Source of the DNA: Takakia lepidozioides | Taxonomy: Eukaryota > Streptophyta > Takakiopsida > Takakiales > Takakiaceae | Assembly: GCA_030704615.1 (NCBI GenBank) | Contig: CM060732.1 | Span: forward strand, 80,437,171-80,501,170 | Direction of reading: 5' to 3' | DNA: 64,000 nucleotides | Shown here: piece by piece, positions 22,695 through 33,360 of the stretch | Numbering within the stretch: position 1 is the stretch's first letter | Layout: every line of letters starts with the position of its first letter | Made by a program: the position numbers and the translations under genes | The notes under the pieces: generated by a model | The model's input: only the letters and a program-made list of their open reading frames with translations | Database searches by the model: none | What the model was told of the DNA's origin: nothing

Positions 22695-22984
22695 AGCGTG
22701 AGCCTCCGTGCTCGCTTCGTTCCACGCTACCCGGAGAGGAATGCCAAAAAACAAATGCAAGATGAAACTCGTTTTACGCTCATTTTGGTATTATTTTGAG
22801 TATATATAGGTGGAGGACTGGTATATGCACCGGTATATTAGATACCAGACCAGTCTGGTATTATTTGGGAAAATACCAAGAAATCCAGGCTGGTATCTGT
22901 TTTCTCATACCAACCACAATACCAGTACACCCAACAAGCCTCACCAAGAGTGGAATTTTATGTAATATTTCCACCACATATTCA
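22695..22984. other. Spacer with TACCAG-rich segment
   Basis: 22800-22935 contains repeated GGTAT/ATACC and TACCAG motifs that can form several small stems. No coding is recognised. Confidence 0.35.
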
Positions 22985-22989
22985 TGCAG

Positions 22990-23716
22990 TGTTGTGGTCC
23001 TTTGCCTTGAGGGCAGGGGGTCGGGACGCAGGAGGGGCTGCCCCTGTGGTGGGGGCAGTGGCAGCGATAGGTACGGGGAGCTGAAGCACCTTTGAGTGCC
23101 CAAGGCACTCAAGGAGGTGAAGGCACTCACTAGGTGGAGCCCCGCACACCGGGTTGCGGTGGGGGTGGCTCCACAAGGGGTGGTGGTAGCTTAGTGGGAC
23201 TTAGTGGGGGTGGCATAGGATTCACCATGGGGCGGAGACCTTGCGGTGGGAGTCGTGGGGAGTCTTGGGACTCATCACGGTCCAATGGGGCTGTGGTGGG
23301 TGGGCCAAGACTCACCGCGATTCATCACCGGGAATCGAGGGTCTTCGTGGTGGTTCACCATAAAATGACATGGTTGTTTGTGAAACCCCCGCGGACAGTC
23401 ACAGAAGTATATATAGGGAGTAGTAACCCCGAGAACGGTGCAAGCCCGTTGGTGACCGAAAACTAGTGAGTAAGCGAGCGAGCCGGAAAGCGACCAAGGA
23501 GTGGGGAGCTATTCCGGACTGTCATCTACCAAAGGGAATTTCCACTAGGCCCAAATTGGTGGAGGGTCTGGTGGAAGAGTAAAGGGGGACCGTTATATCC
23601 CGGTGAGCAGCCGAAGCTCCAAAGTTGGCCCGACGGCCAGGTTGGGAGTTAGGCGCGTGCATCAAAGCGAGTAACTATGACTTGAAGGGGAACTTACCGA
23701 AGTGAGGCGCGCGATA
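22990..23716 (+). repeat. 5' LTR of gypsy element
   Basis: 727 bp. GC-rich U3 with GGTGG/GGGGTGG runs; TATA box TATATATA at 23408-23415, followed by GGGAGTAGTAACCC. The 5' edge is fixed by the TGCAG duplication and the 3' edge by the PBS two bases further on. Confidence 0.92.
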
Positions 23717-23718
23717 CT

Positions 23719-23730
23719 TGGTATCAGAGC
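23719..23730 (+). other. Primer-binding site of gypsy element
   Basis: TGGTATCAGAGC, complementary to initiator tRNA-Met, two bases after the 5' LTR. It is identical to the PBS of the copia element at 16567. Confidence 0.9.
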
Positions 23731-23771
23731 TTAGAATTCAATACGCGATCGTCCTTGGATTTGGCCTCATC

Positions 23772-24961
23772 ATGGGGTCGGGCAAGCCAAAGCGAAAGCA
23801 GAACGGCCCGAAAGATGATTATCCTGGTGAGCCCGATGGGGGCGACGTATCACCGAAGCGACCATTTGAGGAAGCGATGCATGCTTTTGAAAGCGAGGCC
23901 GCTCAAGAACGGGAGGAATCTGAGGAGTCGGAGCCCGAGGAATCCCTGAGAGCTCCGACAGACCAACAGATGCCTCCAATGCCAGCAGCCTTTTGGGAAG
24001 GGTTGTTGGCGCAGTTTGGCGGGACGTTGAAAGACGTGTTGAAGGCGGCTAATGCCACTTCCACTAAGGCAAAGTTTAAGGTGAAGCCTAAGGAACCCGA
24101 CACCTTCGAGGGCGTCCGAAATCGGAAGACACTCAACACATGGCTCTTGGAGCTAGAGCAGTACTTCCAGGCGGCCAAGTTGAGTGACGAGGATCGGGTG
24201 GAAGTGGCTCCCACCTATTTAAGGGGCTATGCTCAACAATGGTGGCAGAAACGTCTTCACGACCGAGGTCCAAACCCGGAAACCTTGAACTGGAGTGGGT
24301 TCAAGGAACTGATGAAGAGACAGTTTGTGCCCCTCAACGCTCCGAAAGGAAAATCAGGTGTGACGCCTTATGGCGGACAAAAGGCGACCTTCGATGGAGT
24401 GTGCTTTAATTGCGGGGAGCTCGGGCACATGGCTAAGAAGTGCGCAAAGCCCCGACAATTGAACATGACTCGGGCGACCGCAGAGCTGCCGGAAGAGTCC
24501 ATCAGCCGCTTGGTGGAAGCGGTGGTTGCCAAGACTTGCAAGGTAGGCAACTACTCTTGTGAGTTGTATCAGGAAACTGGCGCCCTACGTAAAGGAAGTC
24601 AGTTATTGTTCGTGGATGGGATAATTTCCGGAACTAATGTGTCGTTGTTGCTGGACACAGGAGCGTCGCACTCCTTCATGACACCGGCAACGGCACGAAA
24701 GCTGGGGCTCCGACAAGTGACGTGGGGGCCTCTATTGAGGTGCGTTCTATCAAAGGAGAACCACAATTGGCGACGAGGTTGGCGTTCGATGTTCCTCTTC
24801 AACTGGGGAGTTGGGAGAGACGTGTGAAGTTCACCATTTGCGAGATTGATGGAGTGGATCTCATTTTGGGGATGACCTTTTTGAGCAAATCCGGAGAGGT
24901 CATAGATGGCCGCAAGAGAGTAGTCACGCTACCGTGTGGGAATGGTGGCGAAGTTTTATGA
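23772..24961 (+). pseudogene. Gypsy gag-protease, frameshifted in protease
   Basis: The ATG at 23772 (MGSGKPKRK) opens gag. An acidic stretch (EREESEESEPEE) leads to the retrotransposon gag core (TLNTWLLELEQYFQAAKLSD...YLRGYAQQWWQKRL). A CCHC zinc knuckle CFNCGELGHMAKKC lies near residue 210, then an aspartic protease active site SLLLDTGASHSF near residue 300. Near 24727 a one-base change moves the frame. The protease then continues at 24722-24961 with IDGVDLILGMTFL, the second protease motif. The uninterrupted frame stops at 24827 after 352 codons from this start. Confidence 0.88.
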
Positions 24962-25627
24962 GTGTCGGAAACGCCCAAACCCATGGGAGGGCAAATAAAC
25001 CTTCTGTTAGCAAGGGAGTGAGCCGTGGAAGAGCCACACGAGCCCCCAATTTTTGCTTTACGTAAGACAAGTGAAAAGAGAAGGCGATGGGGAGCGGAGC
25101 CCAGATTGGATCAAGGGAATCTTAGAGAAATACCAGGATGTGATGCCGGAGGATTTACCAAGCGGTTTGCCACCGCGAAGGGGAGTTGACCACAAGATAT
25201 GGTTCGTATGAGTTCTTGGTGAGGCCTTTTGGGCTCACCAACGCACCCGCGACCTTTAGCACGCTAATGAACAGCCTTTTCCAGGAGTGGTTGGATGATT
25301 TTGTGATCGTATACATCGACGACATACTGGTGTACTCGAAAACAAAGGAAGCACCTCAAAAAGGTGTTCCAGAAATTGCGAGAAGGGAAGCTGTATGCCA
25401 AAGCTTGAAAGTGCGAATTCGAGGTCACAAAAGTGGAGTTCCTGGGGCATGTGATTACACAGGATGGGATCAAAATTGATGACAGGAAGGTGAGAGAAAT
25501 CTTGGACTGGGAGCCTCCGACTTCGGTCACGGGAGTGCGATCCTTCCTAGGACTCGCCTCCTATTTACCGGAAGTATGTGAGAAATTTCGCCAAGATCGC
25601 GGGGCCACTGTCAGACCTTCTGTGTAA
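24962..25627 (+). pseudogene. Gypsy reverse transcriptase remnant with internal deletion
   Basis: The linker ([19 protein letters not shown], then RRGVDHK, split over frames) runs straight into [19 protein letters not shown] near 25190. About 110 codons are missing, including the palm motif with the first catalytic Asp. The second motif is present as [10 protein letters not shown] near 25310. Frame changes follow near 25370 and again near 25600, where [16 protein letters not shown] and the FLGLASYL connection to RNase H are read. It cannot encode an active RT. Confidence 0.88.
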
Positions 25628-26741
25628 ATTCAAAGTCTGGGTATGGAACACCTTTTGTCGCCAAGTTTTTGCCGAATTGAAGCAGCGGATGGCGGAAGCT
25701 CCAGAGTTTGACCGTCCATTTCAGATTCATACGGATGCGTCGGACTTCGCAATAGGGGGTGTACTCATGCAGGATGGACGTCCAGTGGCTTACGAAAGTA
25801 AGAAACTAAATGGAGTGGAGCGACGGTGGCCTATGCATGAGAAGGAAATGAAGGCGGTGGTGCATTGCCTTGAGCTTTGGCGCCACTATGTTGGTTCCAA
25901 CCCAATGAAGGTGTTCACGGACAATGTCACGGTGAAGTATTTTGCCACGCAGCCTAAGTTGTCCCCAAAACAACTTAGGTGGCAAGATACTTTGGCGGTG
26001 TTCGACGTGGATATCCAGTACAAAACAGGACGGGACAATGTGGTGGCCGATGCTTTAAGTAGAAAGCAGCAGCTCTTGTTGGTGTACAGGGACGAGACGG
26101 CGCTACAAAGGAAGATCCGGAAGGCTTACCGGAAGGATGAGATGGCGAAGTCCGTGATGCGGGATTTGAGGATGGGGGTTAAACCGCAGTTCCACTTGCA
26201 AAATGGACTGCTCCGGTATAAGCAAAAACGTCTTTACGTGCCGAAGGGAGGGATCAGAGATAGTCTCTTGAAAGAATGCCATGATGGTCCGTTTGCGGGC
26301 CACAGCGGAGCCAAGCGCACCGCGACACTCTTGAAGAAAGAGTATTTTTGGCCCAAAATGAGGGAGGAGGCCGAGGAGTATGTCAAGACATGCACCACAT
26401 GCCAACAAAACCGGAGCGAGTACAAAAAGCAAGCGAGGCTGTTACAACCCTTGCCGATTCCAGAGGGGTCTTGGGAAAGTGTCTCGATGGATTTCATGAC
26501 TGCTATGCCGCTATCAAAAGGATTCGATGCAAACATGGTGGTAGTGGATAGGTTCAGTAAAATGGGTCATTTCATCCCTACCAAGGAGACGACAACGGCG
26601 CAGGAGACGGGTGACTTTACTTCGCCCACATCTTCAAGCATCATGGACTCCCAAAGGATATTATCTCGGACCGCGATCCAAAATTTACGAGTAAATTTTG
26701 GAGGGCACTTTGGAAGAAGATGGGGACGAGGCTCAAGATGA
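25578..26741 (+). pseudogene. Gypsy RNase H and integrase N-terminal part
   Basis: RNase H: IHTDASDFAIGGVL, HEKEMKAVVHCLELWRHYV and VFTDN supply the Asp-Glu-Asp carboxylates, followed by the boundary motif VVADALSRK. Integrase: the HHCC finger from HDGPFAGHSGAKRT to CTTCQQNR, then core Asp 1 in SVSMDFMTAMPL and VVVDRFSKMGHFIPT. After about 26610 the true frame moves and this one becomes nonsense. The Asp 2 block (ISDRDPKF) is read in another frame near 26675. Confidence 0.9.
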
Positions 26742-27553
26742 GCACCGCCTTCCGACCTACGACGGACGACAAAACAAAAAGGGTGAATTCCGTGGTGAAG
26801 CAGATCTTGCGGAATTACGTGTCGGCAGACCAATCAGACTGGGTAGAGCACTTGGATGCGGCAGAGTTCTATTATAATAACACAAAACCCTCCGCAACGG
26901 GAGTTTCCCCTTTCGTATTGGTCTATGGAAAAGCACCTCTGGTGCCGACAAGTTGGGCCGCCCAAGACGTTGAGGAACCGGCAGCAGCAGCGATGCTGGA
27001 AGAACGCGAGCGTTTGTTGAAGCTCGCAAAGTATAAAATTGCCAAAGCTAGGAAACGGTATGAATGGCAGGTGAATCGGAAGCGGAGGGAAGTTAAGTTT
27101 GAGGTAGGCACGGAGGTCTGGTTGAACATCAAGAATTTCCGACTACCTCCGGAAGTGAGTCCGAAGTTCGTACCTCCGTATACGGGACCCTTTCGCATCC
27201 GGAAAGTTATGAATGAAGATGTGTATGAATTGGAGCTGCCGGCAAACAGCAAGGTGCATCCGGTATTCCACGTCTCCATTTTGAAGCCTTACTTCAAATA
27301 TGAAGCACGTCCGAATCGGCATCAAATGTTGCGTCCACCACCTGTGCTGTTGGATCATGAAAATAAACCTGAGTACGAGGTGGAGGCAGTGCTTAAGTCG
27401 AGGAGGTTCAAGAATCGAGAAACGGAGTATCTCGTGAAATGGAAGGGCTATCATCATGTGGAGACATCTTGGGTGCGTGCCTCAGAAATGGGAAACGCAT
27501 CCGAGGCGGTTGCAGCTTTCGAAGGGCGACCTCAAAAGCGGAAGAAACGTTGA
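26720..27553 (+). pseudogene. Gypsy integrase C-terminal part with chromodomain
   Basis: Starts within the core as MGTRLKMSTAFRPTTDDKTK. The canonical (Q/D)GQTERVN reads DDKTKRVN, so the catalytic Glu is Lys. Then come AEFYYNNTKPSATGVSPFVL, the GPY/F-type module (VPPYTGPFRIRKVMNEDVYE, then HPVFHVSILKPYF) and a chromodomain near 27370-27490 with YEVEAVLKSR, EYLVKWKGYHHVETSWV. Chromodomains steer integration to modified histones. Ends with the Lys/Arg-rich RPQKRKKR. Confidence 0.9.
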
Positions 27554-28457
27554 TGGGGACATCAACCTTGGATCGTGGTGGAGGAAATGCATGCTTAGCC
27601 CGGCTTAGCTAACTCATGAATCCGATTGCAAAAACTTGTATTGTACAAATTTTGTTATAAATAAAATGGTTTTCAAGTGTTGTGCGTCCTATTTTGTTTG
27701 GAATGGTGATACATGGTATGGTTGGCTAGTGTGTAGAATGCATGCTAGCTTACAAAAGTAGGAGAGGTAAATTGGATTAATCGTGTGTTTGCGTAGTGCC
27801 GAAATCGGGTGACGCCCATCCAAGGGGCAATGAAACTTGCGCCTTCCTTGGGAGTTCATGTACTAGTGCGCACCTGGCGCGTGCGTGTACTATAACTGCG
27901 CTACCGAGGGGGTTGCCTTGTAGTGCGGGCTAACGCGGAAGCTACGTGCTTCCGTTCACGTACTATAATCGTGTAGCCTCGGGATGAAGTCGTAGTACGG
28001 CTTCGACGTGTTCCCGTACCTCAGGCCAACATTCCAAGGCGGACCCAATTGTAGTGATTGGGGCGCATGGTTAGCCCAAGGTTATCTTCCTAGTAAAAAA
28101 GGGTTCAAGGTGAACCTTTTTTCAAGGTAATGCCAAAAGCGGCATCATGAGCGGTCGCAAGCAATGTTGTTGCGGTAAGGCGATTCGATCCTCGGGGAGG
28201 ATCGTTTCTTGGCCTTGAAGTAGGCCAAGAAGAATGTACTGGGAGGAGCTTGAGAGGCTCCACCCTTGGCCGGGATTTAGAGGAAGTCGGCCGAACTAGC
28301 TAGTGGAGGGTAGAGTCAAGTGTGGGGTTGGTTCTTTGTCATGGGATGCCATGGTATGGAAACAAACTCCTTGATGTGGGACGCCACAACTTGGATGTTC
28401 GTTTCTACAAAATGGACAAGTCGCTGAGGACATCGACTCCCTGTTGGTAGGGGTGTG
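27554..28457 (+). other. Gypsy 3' non-coding internal region
   Basis: About 900 bp between the pol stop and the 3' LTR. No coding. It contains paired AAAAAGGGTTCAAGGTGAAC / GTTCACCTTG-like pieces near 28095-28120 and GAGGATCG-type repeats. A convincing polypurine tract is not obvious; GGTAGGGGTG sits just before the LTR. Confidence 0.6.
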
Positions 28458-29474
28458 TGTTGCGGCCCTTTGCTTTGAGGGCAGGGGGTCGGGACGCAGG
28501 AGGGGCTACCCCTGTGGTGGGGGCAATGGCAGCGATAGGTATGGGGGGCTGAAGCACCCTTGAGTGCCCAAGGCACTCAAGGAGGCGAAGGCGCTCACTA
28601 GGTGGAGCCCCACACACCGGGTTGCGGTGGGGGTGGCTCCACAAGGGGTGGTGGTAGCTTAGTGGGACTTAGTGGGGGTGGCATAGGATTCACCATGGGG
28701 CGGAGACCTTGCGGTGGGAGTCGTGGGGAGTCTTGGGACTTATCACGGTCCAATGGGGCCGTGGTGGGTGGGCCAAGACTCACCACGACTCATCACCGGG
28801 AATCAAGGGTCTTCGTGGTGGTTCGCCATAAAATAACATGGTTGTTTGTGAAACCCCCGCGGACAGTCACAGAAGTATATATAGGGAGTAGTAACCCCGA
28901 GAACGGTGCAAGCCCATTGGTGACCGAAAACTAGTGAGTAAGCGAGCGAGCCGGAAAGCGACCAAGGAGTGGGGAGCTATTCTAGACTGCCATCTACCAA
29001 AGGGAATTTCCACTAGGCCCAAATTGGTGGAGGGTCTGGTGGAAGAGTAAAAGGGGATCGTTATGTCCCGGTGAGCAGACGAAGCTCCAAAATTGGCCCG
29101 GCGGCGAGGTTGGGAGTTAGGCGCGTGCATAATAATTCAGGGATGCCTCGGCGTGAGCGCAACTGCGTTCACGCTCCGTCACCTTGCGCCAATGCCACAT
29201 CACAGGGCTCACTCCACGTCATCACACTTGAAGACCGCGTCACCACGCGCCCAGAAAGAAGTGGAGTGTATTCCCGCGGATTGGCACCCTTTACCGCGGA
29301 AACAAGCTGGACGACATAATAAAAGGCATTGAATAAAGAATGGATGAATGTACAGTTGGATGATAAACAGATGGATGAGTGTGAAAAATGAATGTAGATG
29401 GATGAATGAGGGATGGATAAGAGTCAAAGTAACTATGACTTGAAGGGGAACTTACCGGAGTGAGGTGCGCGACA
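28458..29474 (+). repeat. 3' LTR of gypsy element, carrying a 294-bp insertion
   Basis: Collinear with the 5' LTR from TGTTGCGG to GCGCGTGCAT (29130), then 29131-29424 is extra, then CAAAGTAACTATGAC continues the LTR to GCGCGACA. The TATA box (TATATATA near 28875) is kept. Confidence 0.9.
29131..29424. mobile_element. Insertion within gypsy 3' LTR
   Basis: Absent from the 5' LTR. The left part holds a hairpin GCGTGAGCGCA / TGCGTTCACGC (29151-29174, one mismatch). The right part is a GGATGAATG-type minisatellite (29338-29420), complementary to the one at 19984-20100. Neither clean TIRs nor a clear target duplication are seen, and four bases (CGAG) of the LTR are missing next to the right border. 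The element class is unknown. Confidence 0.7.
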
Positions 29475-29479
29475 TGCAG

Positions 29480-30084
29480 CATGCGTATTCATGCAGCCGT
29501 TTAACTGATATGTATCATCTATTAATTTATATCTACATATGTATATACATGTATTTATTTATATTTGTTTTCACTTGATATTTGATAAACTTGTAAGTCA
29601 AGATCTTGAAACTTCCTCTGAGTCACTCTGGAAGTTTTCCCTTTCAATTATTCGGGAGATTTTCCCGTTGTGGCCACTTGATGTATTGGGGAAAGCCCTC
29701 ATTGGAGGGCAATCCTGGATTTAAGGGCCCCAAGTCCAGGGCGGGCCCGAAAATCCAGGAATGCCCCACACGAGGTGCTTTCCCCTATGTAAAGATAAAA
29801 GGATGCCAAACCACTTCTAGACTTAAGTGTACTAGTTGCATATAACAATACAAAATTTAATAGTTTATCTTTATATTTTAATCATTTTTAAAGTCATTTT
29901 TAGTATTCATCTTTTTAGTCGTAACCTAAACTTATTAGAATCATTAAAAGTTACATTACTGTACGAATTAAATCAACACGTATTTACTATTAAAAATAAT
30001 TAAAAAATTATTCAAATTTTAACTGTTATACAACCAGTCACTTGTAGCTACACAATGCTCTTAAACATGTAACAATCAAGTATG

Positions 30085-30123
<39 letters not shown>

Positions 30124-30300
30124 ACAACATTCACCATTTTCTAAACATCTAAAGATCGGACATGTAACAATCTCATTCTAAGTATTTCAATCTATTTTCT
30201 TTTTCTTTTTACTGTAATTAATTAAGAGAGTCGGACTATAGGCAACATTGTCAAAAACTGCGGAAGATGTACAGGTATGTTGGAAGAGGCTAAGCGAGAT
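29480..30300. other. AT-rich gene-free region with nested hairpins and TA microsatellite
   Basis: No coding. Nested inverted repeats lie at 29688-29785: outer arms GGGGAAAGC and GCTTTCCCC (29777-29785), inner arms at 29713-29730 and 29743-29760 built on TCCTGGATTT...GGGCCC. A (TA)n run lies at about 30085-30120. The rest is AT-rich without recognised features. Confidence 0.6.
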
Positions 30301-30316
30301 CATGAGAGACTCGAAA

Positions 30317-31015
30317 ACTCTAAAAGAATAGAATATTTCCTAAGGGAAATAGAAAAAATATAAACTACTATAATCAATGTATCAACTTGGTCATTATATT
30401 TATGAATCATATATACTATTTATATGTACCGACAAAATTGGTAGGTTGTCATCATTTATTATAATTAAGACAAAACTTTATTTTCGATAAATGTTCATAC
30501 ATCATTGTAATATCATTTTTTGAAATAAGCCTTTATGTATTAGTACCTATGTTAAGAATAAAAACAATAGTAAGATATTATTTATAACTGCCCTTAGGAC
30601 TCCTTAGGATTGCCCTAAGGAGTCCTAAGGGAGGGAAAATAAAAATATGTAAATTATTATTTATAACTCTAAAAGAAAAGAATATTTCCTAAGGGAAATT
30701 TAAAAAAATAAATTACTATACTAAATGTATCAACTTTGGTCATTATATTTATGAATCACATATATTATTTATTGGTATGTACTGACAAAATTGGTAGGTT
30801 GTCATCATTTATTATAATTAAGACAAAACTTTATTTCGATAAACGTTCATATATATCCATTTGTAATACTGACATCCTTTTTTGAAATAAGCCTTTACGT
30901 GTTGGTACCTATGTTAAAAATAGAAAAATAATAAGATATTATTTATAACTGCCCTTATGACTCCTTAGGATTGCCCTGGGGAATCCTAAGGGGGGGAAGG
31001 GAAATATATAAATTA
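30317..31015. repeat. Direct tandem duplication, period about 349 bp
   Basis: 30317-30665 and 30666 onward are aligned copies. Shared landmarks in order: CTAAAAGAA, AATATTTCCTAAGGGAAAT, GACAAAATTGGTAGGTTGTC, ATTAAGACAAAACTTTATTT, GAAATAAGCCTTTA, and a CTTAGGACTCC-type hairpin at the end of each copy. Confidence 0.85.
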
Positions 31016-33145
31016 TTATTTATAATTGCCTTTAGGACTGCTTAGGGCGGCCCTAAGGAGTCCTAAGAGGAGGGAAATGAAAACATATCTATTATTATTT
31101 ATAATTACCCTTAGGACTTCTTAGGACAGTCCTAAGGAGTAATAAGAGTAAAAAAATGGAAAGACATAAATATTTGCCCTTAACCCTTAAGTTCCCAAGC
31201 CCTTTTTTGACTTTTTTACCAATTTTGGGTACCCAGCTACCCCTAGAAACCTACCAAAAATCATCCAGAGATTCCAGCCTTACAGCAATGGGCCCAGCTC
31301 ATTTATGCATGACATAGCAAAAAATGAGCCAAGTCCACCGTGGAAATTATGAGATTATAGCGTTGGCCCGGACCTCAAAACTCAGGTCCCAAGGAAAAAA
31401 GTGCGAAAGAAATTGGTTTGACCAAATCAAAACCTAGCTTTATCCAATTTTGCTTGCCCCAAGACCCACCATTTCCAAATCAATAGTGGAGTGGCTATGA
31501 CCCCACTAAATTGCAGGTCCAACTGATTTTTTCATCTATGCTTGCTATGCATGCAATTACATGGGGTTGAAATCTCAAAATTGACAAGAGAAAATGTGCC
31601 TCCAAATGAAGTACTTTTTTTTCTACAAATTTTTTAAAAGCCAATGGTGGATGTGTGTATGTAATGCTCACACACCACAAGGTGAAGTGCTTTTTCCAAA
31701 ATTGCTAGTTTTATGCCAAAAATGGCCTTTGGAGTGCAATCTGTTTTGGGCTTGTTTACTTGCCACGTCAGCGGTCAACAAGCCCTTTTCAGGCCCCAAA
31801 ACGTAAATGAGAGTTCTAAGATATTTTTTGTAGGTTGAAGCTTTTGTTTTTTTTATAATTTTGTTTCTTGCATGTACTCTAGACAAATCCTTTGTCATTA
31901 AAGCTTCAGGAGTGGGCCCCATCATATTAGATCTGTAAAAATTAGGTCGAACTGCAAATTCAAAGTGACCTGATTCAGGTCGCTTGGGAACTTAAGGGTT
32001 AAGACCCGTTTAGGCAGCCTAAGGGGTTATAAGAAGGGGAGAATGGAAACATATAAATTATTATATATAATTGCCCTTAGGAGGGCGGCCCTAAGGAGTC
32101 ATAAGAGGGAAAAAATGGAAAAAATATAAATGATAGAAAAAATAAAAAATAAAAAATAAAACATTATTATTTATAATTACCCTTAGGATTTCTTAGGATA
32201 GTCCTAAAGAGTCCTAAGAGGAGAAAATAAGAAAGACATAAATAATTGCCCTTAAGACCCGTTTAGGAGCTTAAGGAGTTATAAGAAGGGGGAAATGGAA
32301 CATATAATTATTATCTATAATTGTCCTTAGGGCTCCTTAGGACTGCCCTAAGGAGTTATAAGAGGGGAAAATAGAAATATATAAATTATTATTATAATTG
32401 CCTTTAGGACTCCTTAGGGTGGCCCTAAGAGTCCTAAGAGAGGAAAAAATAAAAATATATAAACTATTATTTATAATTATCCTTAGGACTCCTTAGGACA
32501 GTCCTAAGAGGAGAAAAATGGAAAGACATAAATAATTGCCCTTAAGACCCGTTTAGGCAGCCTAAGGGGTTATAAGAGGGGGAAAATAGAAACGTATAAA
32601 TTATTATACTATAGATTATGATGTAACATTCAAAAGTGGTATAATCACAGTGTAATGAATTTTGATGATTTCCTGGAAATATAAGATAGTGCTTTTTAGT
32701 TATCTGATAGTGTGTCAAATATGTTAGAAGAAAACAAAACAAAACGAAATGAAACGAAAGAGAAAGAACGAAGTGAAAAAATGAAAAGAACTTAGGACTC
32801 CTTAGCACTCCTTAGGGCCGCCCTAAGGAGTCCTAATGGCAATTATAAATAACAAAATACATCTTTCCATTTTCCCCCTCTTAGGAGGCTATTATAAATA
32901 ATAATTTCTTTCATTCTTTTTTCCCACTCCTATGACTTTTTAGGGGCGCCCTAAGGAGTCCTAAGGGCAATAATTTACCTCTTTCAATTTTTCCCTTCCT
33001 AAGGAGTCCTAAGGGCAATTATAGATAATAATTTATATGTTTCTATTTTTCCCCTCTTATAAAACCTTAGGTTGCCGAAACGGGTCTTAAGGACGATTAT
33101 TTATGTCTTTCCATTTTTTTCCTCTTAGGACTGTCTTAAATAATT
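30585..33145. repeat. Hairpin-unit array (CTTAGGACTCCTTAGG...), inverted about its centre
   Basis: About 16 units. A typical unit reads ATTATTTATAATTGCC, then CTTAGGACTCCTTAGG, a 4-6 base loop, CCTAAGGAGTCCTAAG, then AGGGGAAAATGGAAA and ATAAATTATT. From 30585 to about 32600 units run in one direction. From about 32794 to 33145 they run in the other (CCTAAGGAGTCCTAAGGGCAATTATA...). The whole block is therefore a large palindrome of small palindromes. A second unit type has GACCCGTTTAGGCAGCCTAAGGGG. The array is split at 31180-32002 by a TTAA-flanked insertion. No coding. Confidence 0.85.
31184..31998. mobile_element. piggyBac-like MITE, 815 bp, TTAA target duplication
   Basis: Perfect 17-bp TIRs, CCCTTAAGTTCCCAAGC at 31184-31200 and its complement at 31982-31998. 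Both ends are flanked by TTAA (31180-31183, 31999-32002). Uninterrupted sister units at about 32248 and 32527 read GCCCTTAAGACCCGTTTAGG with a single TTAA, which shows the empty site. TTAA duplication with CCC-starting TIRs is the piggyBac signature. No transposase frame is present, so it is non-autonomous. Confidence 0.85.
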
Positions 33146-33360
33146 CCATGCATTATCATGAATCAATCATTATCAGTTACAATCATCTGTTATTTTTACT
33201 TACTACATAATTATTTATTCATATCACTTTATATTTTATCATTATATTTTTATATTTCAAATTTAAAGTATTAGATATTTATATTATTTATATAAATGAA
33301 TATACTAAACTATTTATTTAAAAGAACCAAAATTGTAATATATATATTTATTTAAATATA

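Larger units (their letters stand above)
22990..29474 (+). mobile_element. Full-length Ty3/gypsy chromovirus, 6.5 kb, with target duplication
   Basis: Two LTRs (22990-23716 and 28458-29474) share start TGTTG(T/C)GG and end GCGCGA(T/C)A. They are bounded by the 5-bp direct repeat TGCAG (22985-22989 and 29475-29479). Between them: PBS, gag with zinc knuckle, protease, RT remnant, RNase H, integrase and a C-terminal chromodomain, the chromovirus order. The copy is dead: protease frameshift, an RT internal deletion, an integrase frameshift and a changed integrase motif. The two LTRs are very similar apart from one insertion, so integration was fairly recent. Confidence 0.95.

Noticed and set aside
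23134-23466. 110-codon Gly-rich frames in both gypsy LTRs
   Set aside because: They lie wholly inside the LTR U3/R region and are repeated with the LTR. Gly richness comes from GGTGG runs, not from a protein.
31594-31925. Coding sequence inside the piggyBac-like element
   Set aside because: Only short frames (85 codons or fewer) on both strands with no DDD transposase motifs.
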